Origin: Hirudo medicinalis
Lineage: Eukaryota; Annelida; Clitellata; Hirudinida; Hirudinidae
Reading direction: 5' to 3'
Assembly: GCA_011800805.1 (NCBI GenBank)
Contig: MPNW01000317.1
Coordinates: 100,913-126,769 of the forward strand
Length of the DNA: 25,857 nt
Shown here: piece by piece, positions 18,174-25,857 of the stretch
How positions within the stretch are numbered: the stretch's first letter is position 1
How the letters are laid out: each line of letters starts with the position of its first letter
Notes under the pieces: model-generated
What the model was told of the DNA's origin: nothing
The model's input: only the letters and a program-made list of their open reading frames with translations
Database searches by the model: none
Translations under genes and position numbers: made by a program

Positions 18174-21100
18174 TCAAATGCCATGTAGCAAAGATATAGC
18201 TCTTGCAGTTTTCACACGAACTTGAACCTCCTCATCCTTAAGCAAGCTTACCAGAGCTGTAGAAGCAATTTATGATTAATTAGAAAATTTTTCTTTTTAC
18301 AAAATTGTGGATAACCTTGACATCCTTGTTCCTTTGAAACAAATAGCACTTTGTCATTTGGAAGATTTGAAAGTAAACAACCTACAAGATGAATTACAAA
18401 CTTGAAAAACTGCCTCAAAAATTACCTTAAAAAGACATTATTAAAACCTAAAAACACAGCTGCATTCCCTCTGAGTTTTGGACAGGTACTTTTGAAATAT
18501 GACAGGCTTCCCATCACAAAATAATTTAACTTTTCAGAGAAATCTTCAACCTTACATCAAAGAAAGCAAAACCATATCACTAAATTATTGGATCAAACAT
18601 TGTTTAATAATTGAAGGGCCATACAATTGCCCTGGAGAACAGCTTTAAGAAGAGAAAATATTCGCTTGAAGCTCCACATTTGCCATATCCTTGGAATAGC
18701 TCATTCATATTCTCAGATTCTAGCAAAGGGCCGACTTTCCTCAAACAATGTATGCTAGACTGTGGTAAAAGTAAATAAGTAAATAATTTTGTGGTTTATT
18801 TGTGTAGTGCCATAAGTGCAGGGTCAGAGGCTTTGTTAACCATTATGCAGGGTTCCTTCTAAAGGGTGCTTTGTGATGGTGCAAGCTGGATTTGAAGATG
18901 CTTGCAAGAATGCAACTCTGAGCAATCTTGCACAAAGACTTGTTATTAAATATCATTTCAAAAATATTATTTTCCTGACCTGTTGAACAAGAGTGTTAGC
19001 ATCATCTAAATGGATTACCATTGTAACCAAATTTAATTGGATTTGTTCAAGAAATGGTTCTTTGAGGTCACCTGAACCAAATGTTGCAAGATCTCCAAAC
19101 AAGTTCAAAGATGCAGCTCTAACTTCAGCCTTTTCCTAATGTTACCAATGAAAGTTATGCCAAGTTAATTTGAGCTGAGGTACTTTAAGACATTTATTGC
19201 AAAATAGAGAAAATGTTGGAACAAGTTGGTAAAAATGCATGCTAAGGTTAATACTGATAATATATAAAAAAAAACCTCCTACAATTGGCTCCTAAATAAG
19301 TATCTAAACAGAATATTACTGAGACTGAACAACTGAATAAATTTCTTGATGTTTTTAATTTAATTTTATTTACAATAAGAAAATATTACAGAAACAGCAC
19401 AGCTTAAGGAAGCACATTCTCGCTATTAGACTGACCATGATAATACAAGTAATTGCCAGCAAGCACTCAGACAAAACTGCTAAATTGAAAAAGAAGTAAT
19501 TCTAGACAATGCCATGCATTACTAATAATATTAAGCATAATAGTCTTTGTCCATCACATTGGATGGAAAATAATGTTAATGTAAATTTAGGGAATGGCAG
19601 ACTATAATCATGAATAGTATGTAAATCATAAGACATATGAATGAATGAAGCTAACCTTTTCAAAAAATGGTCTGATTCTAAGAGCCACAGTAATTAAGAC
19701 ATTTTGGACATCAACTTCTTTCAAGTCTTTCAACACACTGGATAATCCTTCCATTGCTTCTAGTGAAATTACATCAGAGGTGTCATCTTTGTCATCTAAT
19801 CCTCCACTCAAAGCTGAGAGTAAAGTGCTGCAATATTTCTGAACCTATAAGTTAGATTTAGATGTAATAAACAACAATCTTTATCTCAAATATCATCAAT
19901 ATTATTGACCATCACTTGACCACAATTTGAAACATTGCCAAGGCCTCTAATGCAGAGTCTCCTAACTGTGGGATCCGTGTCCATAAGCCTTCCGACTAAA
20001 CAATTCATCAGCTTATCAACCATCACAAGATCATCATTACATTTTGCTTTTATGAACTGCAATACAATAAATTGTCAAACATTTAATAATCATATCACAT
20101 TCTAAACATTCAAGCAAACTCTGTTGTAACAAAAAAGTTTTTTTTTTAAATTAGCATTCAATCAATAAAACCAACCTCAGCAAAAAATGTTGCAGTCAAA
20201 ATTCTCTGAGGTGGGTAAAGGCTTGATATCATTGGGTTCAAACAGTTAATTATTTTTGGCATTAAGTCAGACTGACATTTTACTAAACATCTAAAAAAAT
20301 GAAATAATAAAATAAGCTATGATAATAAGTTAAGAAGTTGGACAACCTTGCAAAAGTTGCCATTCCCTCAATGAGATTTGGCTGCTGGTCGAGAGCCATA
20401 ACTTTCCAGGTTCCACAGACATCAAGGTCATTCATTAAAGCTTCATGCCTACAAGCCAATTGCAACTGTCTCAAACCTTCCAGAGCAATATGCACTGGTC
20501 TCACAGAAAAACAGCTGGTTGTTACATTGCTTGAATCACTATATACCTTCCTCTGAAACATAACATATAATCATTCAGAACAATCATTCAATGAAAATGA
20601 ATAGTGATAGAAACTGTCAAGAGGCTGGCCATGGTGCTTGTGTCGCCATCGAAGGATGCCATCATTCTGGTGGAACTGATGGTACCTTGGGAAGACATAC
20701 TTGAATACAGTAATGTGCTCAATGCAGAAAAGTATGCAGATCTGTCGATGGACCTGGAAGTGAAAGGCTACAGAATAGACCTCTTCTCCATCGGGGTTGG
20801 CGCAAGGAGCTAAGTCAGCAGGTCAACTTATGCTTTCCTCACTAAGATTGGATTGTCTAGCCAAGAAAGAACAAAGGCTATGACAAGAATGTCTGAGGCT
20901 GCAGAAGCGGCCTCATTCTGGGTCTGGCAAATGAGAAACCAGAAGAAGTCTTCTGAAGCTACAGCATGAAAGCCTGAGAAAGCTGTCGATCTCTGTTGTC
21001 AATGATCCACTGAAACGACTGGGCCAACTCCTTGGCCAAGAGATGGGGTATCGTTGGAAAAAAATAGGATGGCTGCAAGCTCACAAATCACTATTGACTA

Positions 21101-23743
21101 CCATCCAAATGGAGTCGAATAAAAGCCCATGGCTGAATCCTGAAAATTTCTACCTCCTGACTGCCACTACAACGAAAATTTAGGCCCCAGTCCAGACAGT
21201 AAGGATCAGCACAAGAAGGCCAGCAAGAGCCTTGCATAGCTGAGTGTGGCGTTGTTTTCGGAAGGTTAAAACCGACAGGGATATCTGGCTGATTACCAGA
21301 TGCAGCCCGCCCCCTGAAAACGTAAGGAGAGTCATAAGGCCAAAACGTTTGAAGCTAGGGAAACTCCTATGAGGATCCCCATCGGAGCTCCAAGGCGGAG
21401 TATCAAGAAACAGGAAAATCGATGATTAAAAAGAAGAGGAAGTTTATAAAGTTTTTACTCAAAAGTATTTTTTCCAGCTAATTTTTAAATAAATGTAAAC
21501 TCTTGTCTGAATTAGCATTTAGTTTCATTTGGTGGATTTTTTAATTTAAGGACATTAGATTAAATATTTTGTTGTTAAAGTTATAATTTAAATCTGTTTA
21601 CATCTAAGCAGTAAGGACATAAAATAAATGAAGGAATATAATTAGCCTTACCACAATAATTGATAATGGGATTTTACTTTCAAAATTTGCAAAGGATTTA
21701 TAAATTGAAGATGGTGATATTAATCCTAAGCAATTTTGAATAAATAAACCAAACAGAACAAATCATCACCAAAATACCACCCTTGGAATATTCTGTGGAC
21801 TTCTGGCTGAAGTCATTGAGGCCACCTGAGCTAGCATTTGTGTCAGCAACTGAGGGTAGCTTTGAAGAATAGCTATTTGGCATTCTTCAGATTTCATCAA
21901 TTCGGTTAAAGCACATATGATCTACAAATTAGAGATTACTTAGAAATCATTCAGAGAAATAAAAAATTTAACCAACAGCCAATGGGTGAGCAAGGGCCCT
22001 TCTGATTGGTTTTTCTTTTCTTTTAAGATCAAAGTTATCCTCATAAGGCTGGGATTGAGTTAACATATCCAACAAATGCTCAAGAATTGATGGCATGGTC
22101 TGTAGGTCTTGACCCAAACTCCTCCAGATCTCTTTTGTTAGACTGAAAATAAAAAAACTTTCTTAGTTCTTACTATAACTTTTTTTCTTACATAACTTCA
22201 TTGTTATGGCCTCCATAAAGAAGACTCTAAGTGGATGGATAATTTAAATTACAAATTTTCACTTAAAGAGTATTTTGTCATTTCTACCATAAACTGATTG
22301 ATATTCCAGAAAAAAAATGAAAACACCCAAATATGTAAATCTTCCAACATTTGGTTGCCTTCTAGTTCTCGTAAAGACCCAAATTATTTAGAGTCTTCAT
22401 TGGTTCATGAGATTTCACCAGTAGAGCTTATTCAATCCATTTCTGTTGTGATTGCTTTTGGTCCATGCCTTTTTTTAATGTCCATTGCACTGCTAGATGA
22501 TTAAGACGATGCTCCTACCACGGGATTCCTATGCTGCCATTTTGAGACGCTAAGTCTTAACCATTAGACCATGTGGCTTTTGGTCCATCATAACTCTTTC
22601 TGTTTAAATAAGTAGTCTGATGGTCTGAAGGGTAAAATGTCTTTTTCTAGGAAATGTCCCATTCCCTTTGGAATTTTTTTTTACTTTTTTTACTTTTTCA
22701 TTTCCTGTTGCTTGAAAAGTGATTTGGAAAAACATTGTTGCTGAGAGCACAAATAGACCTGCTTCCCTTTGGTCCTTTTGGAGTGAAAGATGTTTCATCA
22801 TATTAGTTCAGTCAAATCACTTTGCAAACCATTTTTATGGATATGCTTATTGACAGCGGGATTTTGCTTCAGATACATACATCAAAGTAGAAGAGGAAAT
22901 TCTTCCAGAAAACATGAACAAAAATTATTGAATGAATACCAAACTAATCTCCACATAAACCCCTTTCTTTCATCATATATTGTTGTGGGTGCACTGAACT
23001 ATCTATGCTAATGTAGGAGCTAGGAGCGGCAACTTCCCTTTTGTTTGTTATAGCCCTAGTTATGTGTTAGGTAGTGTGGATTCTTTGGCAAATAAAGTAG
23101 TTGTCTGTAGTGCCTTGGTGTAATCGACTAACTGTGAGTTACAACATATATATTAATATTAAAAAAATTAAATTTAGTGATACAATGTACCAAAAAGAAA
23201 GTTCAAAAGAGGTAATAAAAATATAAAAACCTAGATAATGATTGAGAGACAGCTATTATTTAACATAGCCAAATTAAAAAAAAGTTATTATATGACAAAC
23301 ATTTAACTAGTGGTCTCAATGAAAAATAAGAAATGTCCCTCTATTTTACAAATTAATCACATCATACAACTTAAAAAAAAAACAAAAATAGCAGAATCAC
23401 GAATAAATATTCTTTTTTTAAATCCTAGAACCAAACATTTCAAGATAATTCGAGAAGTCTATCCTAATTTAACTTTAACAAAATTTTAAGAATAATTTTC
23501 AGAGAATGAAAAGGATTACATAACCTATAACATTAAATCCACAGTCCTTATGACATTTAGAACAATTATTTTTAAGAAATCAACAAACTCAGAAAATGGA
23601 ATGGCTTCCTCAAGCAGAAGGCTGACGACCTTGAGAAGGTGATGGAATGTGAGGAACCTCATGGCTCTCAATGAACTTAACCTCGCTTGTGGGTGTTTTA
23701 TTTCAGGAATATTTTGGACCAGAGCAGTATATACTTTTTCAAC
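18174..23743 (-). CDS. MROH1: Maestro heat-like repeat protein (MROH1-like), 3' twelve exons
   Basis: HEAT-repeat protein. The nematode relative HPO-27 acts with RAB-7 in lysosome membrane scission. Minus-strand exons: 23743-23589, 22142-21977, 21921-21781, 20552-20347, 20290-20176, 20056-19916, 19844-19656, 19135-18980, 18759-18625, 18550-18448, 18381-18316 and 18256-18174. They sum to 552 codons including the stop, with every junction GT-AG and in phase. Family blocks seen: LTKEIWRSLGQDLQTMPSIL, LYPPQRILTATFFAE, DTDPTVRRLCIRGLGN, GGLDDKDDTSDVISLEAMEG, VALRIRPFFEKEKAEVRAAS, LRKVGPLLESENMNELFQ, and a C-terminal HEAT helix pair ending ISLLHGI and stop. The N-terminal two thirds (human MROH1 is about 1640 aa) lies right of the window. 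No stop or frameshift is seen, so the gene looks intact. Three introns hold repeats, including two LINE copies. Confidence 0.88.
20600..21430 (+). mobile_element. LINE family A, 3' end (copy 2), inside an MROH1 intron
   Basis: Plus strand, opposite to the host gene. Reads ILVELMVPWEDILEYSNVL, AEKYADLSMDLEVKGYR and IGVGARS, a stop, then SRSTYAFLTKIGLSSQERTK and a helix AAEAASFWVWQMRNQ with a stop near 20966. This is the same PD-(D/E)XK-like C-terminus as at 16184, carried to its natural end. The next roughly 460 bp is its 3' untranslated region, recognisable because it recurs inverted at 24130-24750. The copy is 5'-truncated, as is usual for LINE insertions. Confidence 0.75.
22340..22590 (-). 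repeat. Possible tRNA-derived SINE
   Basis: The minus strand from about 22580 reads CCACATGGTCTAATGGTTAAGAC, a good match to the start and A box of a glutamate- or aspartate-type tRNA. GGAATCCCGTGGTAGGAGC follows about 40 bases later, resembling a B box and 3' arm that have lost the TTCG. The acceptor ends do not pair well, so this is not a working tRNA. The body and the left end are guesses. Confidence 0.4.
22591..23588. other. MROH1 intron sequence, no gene seen
   Basis: AT-rich intron between the 23743-23589 and 22142-21977 exons. Short open frames at 22604-22801 (minus) and 22790-23011 (plus) show no domain, splice sites or homology that I recognise. The rest (23100-23580) is A/T-rich filler. 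Confidence 0.4.
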
Positions 23744-24129
23744 CTGGAAAATACCAGCTTCAACTAAAATGAATTAAACTTGGTTTCATACTGTTAAGAT
23801 TTGCTTCACTGGTACATGATTAGTCTTTTTAGTGTGATCAAAAACCATGTAACATCCATAGTCCTTAATTAATAAAATACACACCTAATTATCTCATAAT
23901 TTAGCAGATATGTTATTTATCAGGTCTAAAGTTATTCATAAAATAAGGAGACATTTGCAGTATTTGTACAAGAAACCATGCAGAAAAAATATGTTATGCA
24001 GAGAGCTTTTTTGCAGTCATTCAGAATGCTCTCAATTCCTGACCAGAAAACAATTCCTTTGGAAAATAAGAACATCAAAAAAGAAAATAACTGATTTGTA
24101 AATAAAATCAAATCACCCTCATTTACAGT

Positions 24130-24750
24130 TTTTTAATACTCTGCATTGGAGATCCAACAGGGATCCTCAGAGTTTTCCCATCTTCAAATGCTTCGGCCCT
24201 ATGATTCTCCTTATGTTTTCAGGGGGCAGGTCACATCCGGTGATCAGCCAGAAGTCCGTGTCAGTTTTCGCCTTCCAGACCCAACTTTATCTTTGGCTAT
24301 GAGAGACTCTCACTGGCCTTCTTATGCCGATCATTACTGCCTGGAATGGAGAGATTCTGAAAGCTCTCATTGGCTTCTTTATGTTCTTTACTGCACTGCT
24401 TGGAAGCTGGCAATCTTTGACTATATGAGGCTATCTATGGCATTCTTGTGTTGATGCGCCTCAGTTGCCTACAGTGGCCACGAAAGTTCTCGGTGGTTTC
24501 TTCATGCCATGTACTTAATATGTACAAACTTGGGCCTAAATTTTCTTTGTAGTAGCAGCCAGGATTTATAAATTTTTATAACTCTGTCTCTGGGCTTTTA
24601 TTCAACTCCATTTGGATGGTAGTCAATAGTGGTTTGTGAGCTTGTGGCCAGCCTATTTTTTCCAACAATACTGCATCTCAGCCAAGGAGTTGGCCCCATC
24701 ATTTCAGTAGATCATTGAAACTGGAGATTGATGGCTTTCCTGCAATGGCT
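24130..24750 (-). mobile_element. LINE family A, 3' untranslated region (copy 3)
   Basis: The reverse complement of this segment matches 20980-21425 block by block: GGCCAACTCCTTGGC, CACTATTGACTACCATCCAA, GAATAAAAGCCCA, AAAATTTAGGCCC and CCCCCTGAAAAC, then a shared end near GAGGATCCC. It therefore forms a long inverted repeat with copy 2. It holds about four units of a 55-60 bp repeat (24292-24515) where copy 2 has one. Confidence 0.8.
24292..24515 (-). repeat. Variable tandem repeat in the LINE 3' untranslated region
   Basis: Four diverged units of about 55-60 bp. On the plus strand they share a core like GAGA.TCTCA.TGGC.TTCTTATG (for example around 24303, 24362, 24428 and 24485). The equivalent place in copy 2 (about 21195-21250) has a single unit. 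The ORF reported over 24146-24454 crosses it and is not a gene. Confidence 0.6.
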
Positions 24751-25369
24751 TTGGAAGACCATGCTCTCTGAATGAGGTACAATGTCTTGGGGCATATCTT
24801 GTACAGGAGATAGGAAACTTGGTTGGGTCCTGGCACTGAACGGTTTCTTGCTTTCCTCACAACTCATCTCACCTCCTCGAGCGAAGGAGACTCCAAACAA
24901 AAAGGACTGGCTGGCAGCAGCACTGCTGGGATGTCCAATCTTTCCTGCAGAGACTCATGGTGGAAGACATTGCTGTACGTTTTGAGTAAGTTTTTCTTCA
25001 ACTTGTCTTGCTCTAGGGAAAGTTCATCCGATTTCGGTGGGTCAAGTAGCGATCTCACGTATCTGTATGGATCACTAAAGTTTCTCATAGCTCTCATCCT
25101 CTCATATTTCCTCTGTCTCACTCTTTCAGCACAGTGGAAGTGCCTCATCCATCTCTTCATGTCCTCCCATAGGATGGAGAGTCCTTCTCTCTCGTCTTCT
25201 TTAACCACTTTCTTCTCGTCCTTGAGGCATCTGAGTTCGCACTGTCGCCTGGAGTCCTGCAACTTCTGTGGTCATTTGACAGGAATGATCCCAAACCTCT
25301 TGATGCTTTATAAATGGAGTCACTGAAGGATTTCACTGATCTGTCCTTCAAGGCTTTTCTTAAGTCCAT
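24750..25369 (-). pseudogene. LINE family A, N-terminal and early reverse-transcriptase ORF (copy 3)
   Basis: The minus strand from 25369 reads SDSIYKASRGLG, a frame change, then an open stretch from 25262: DSRRQCELRCLKDEKKV, GLSILWEDMKRWMRHF, FSDPYRYVRSLLDPP and LKKNLLKTYSNVF. After a stop it continues RNRSVPGPNQVSYLLYKICP. This is the charged region and the S.PGPN.+.Y..YK.CP start of the reverse transcriptase in the same LINE group. The reading then jumps to the 3' untranslated region near 24745. The reverse-transcriptase core, including the catalytic aspartates, and the endonuclease-like domain are missing through one deletion. Confidence 0.7.
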
Positions 25370-25720
25370 GTAGTCCAGTAGTTACTGTTGAAAAGCCCTG
25401 AGACACCAATGAACATCTTTGTGTTCTTGGCATGGAACCAAACATTTCTTTCAGTTATGAAACAATGTGTATTTGTGTATTTAGCCGATATTTTGAGTGC
25501 CTTTTGTATCCGAATGGGATGTGAAGGCACTTTAATCGATCCACCATTTATATAGCGCCCATACCCCAGGGCACTTCCCGGCGGTGCAGGATGGGTTGCG
25601 GACACGACACATTACGACTGTTGCTATTACGACCGCATGCAGGAACGCAACCCATTCGGCCAACCTGCACGCCTAATGTCTTAACAATGGCTAAAGATTA
25701 TCACTGTCTGAAAGTAGGTC
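25370..25720 (-). repeat. Repeat-derived sequence with a LINE-like tail
   Basis: On the minus strand GGGGTATGGGCGCTATATAAATGGTGGATCG (25568-25538) resembles the GGCGCTATGTAAATGG tail at 16836. This suggests the 3' end of another CR1/L2-type element entering from the right. No coding frame was identified to support it. Confidence 0.35.
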
Positions 25721-25857
25721 AATAAAAGTCTGTGGTGGGCCGGCTCGAGTGTGTTGCGCACGCGCGTTTTTGTTGTTTTTTGGGTTCGGCGGTAGCCATG
25801 TTGTATTTTACGAATTGGCGTGTGTGTGAAAGTCGAGTTGAGTTGAAGTAATAAAGA
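25721..25857. other. Window edge, possible LTR or promoter sequence
   Basis: G/T-rich and CpG-containing, unlike the AT-rich surroundings. It has AATAAA at 25721-25726 and again at 25850-25855 on the plus strand. Two polyadenylation-type signals close together would suit an LTR or a gene end, but no ends can be placed. Confidence 0.25.

Noticed and set aside
24823..25326. Plus-strand ORF of 167 residues
   Set aside because: It is the complement of the LINE N-terminal reading on the minus strand, which has family motifs.
1..25857. CRISPR arrays, operons, riboswitches, phage or plasmid modules
   Set aside because: None seen. Spliced genes and eukaryotic transposons fill the window.

Overview
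This is AT-rich nuclear DNA from an animal, most likely an invertebrate. The genes are rich in spliceosomal introns (many only 60-80 bp) and sit among decayed LTR, LINE, hAT and pogo-type transposons. The phylum cannot be fixed from the sequence. There are no operons, ribosome binding sites or CRISPR arrays. All three host genes read on the minus strand, and I reconstructed them by hand from splice sites and phase.

Layout. 1-2614 is retrotransposon wreckage: the end of a LINE, then a minus-strand Ty3/gypsy pol with the unusual order integrase before reverse transcriptase. A plus-strand LTR, primer site and gag are embedded in its integrase. 3573-5847 is a complete ten-exon UBXN7 gene (446 aa), a ubiquitin-binding p97/VCP adaptor. 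6490-7870 holds a hAT-like transposase fragment, a possible LTR-element scrap and a LINE reverse transcriptase. 9038-15837 holds the last two exons of an unrecognised single-pass membrane protein. They are joined by a 6.1 kb intron that contains a broken pogo/Jerky-like transposase and a deleted Ty1/copia element with both LTRs, its half-tRNA primer site and its polypurine tract. 16184-16860 has two more LINE ends. 18174-23743 holds the last twelve exons (551 codons) of a HEAT-repeat gene of the MROH1 family, whose 5' part lies beyond the window. Two opposed copies of one LINE family lie in its introns (20600-21430 plus, 24130-25369 minus). The window ends in further repeat sequence.

The genes show no shared pathway. 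UBXN7 links ubiquitin and cullin ligases to p97. MROH1 relatives act at lysosomes. The membrane protein is unknown. Three findings merit most attention. The first is the inverted LINE pair bracketing three MROH1 exons, a layout that can favour circular RNA. The second is the inverted nesting in the IN-before-RT gypsy element. The third is the copia element flanked on both outer sides by the same roughly 110-125 bp module. I found no clearly new molecular system.
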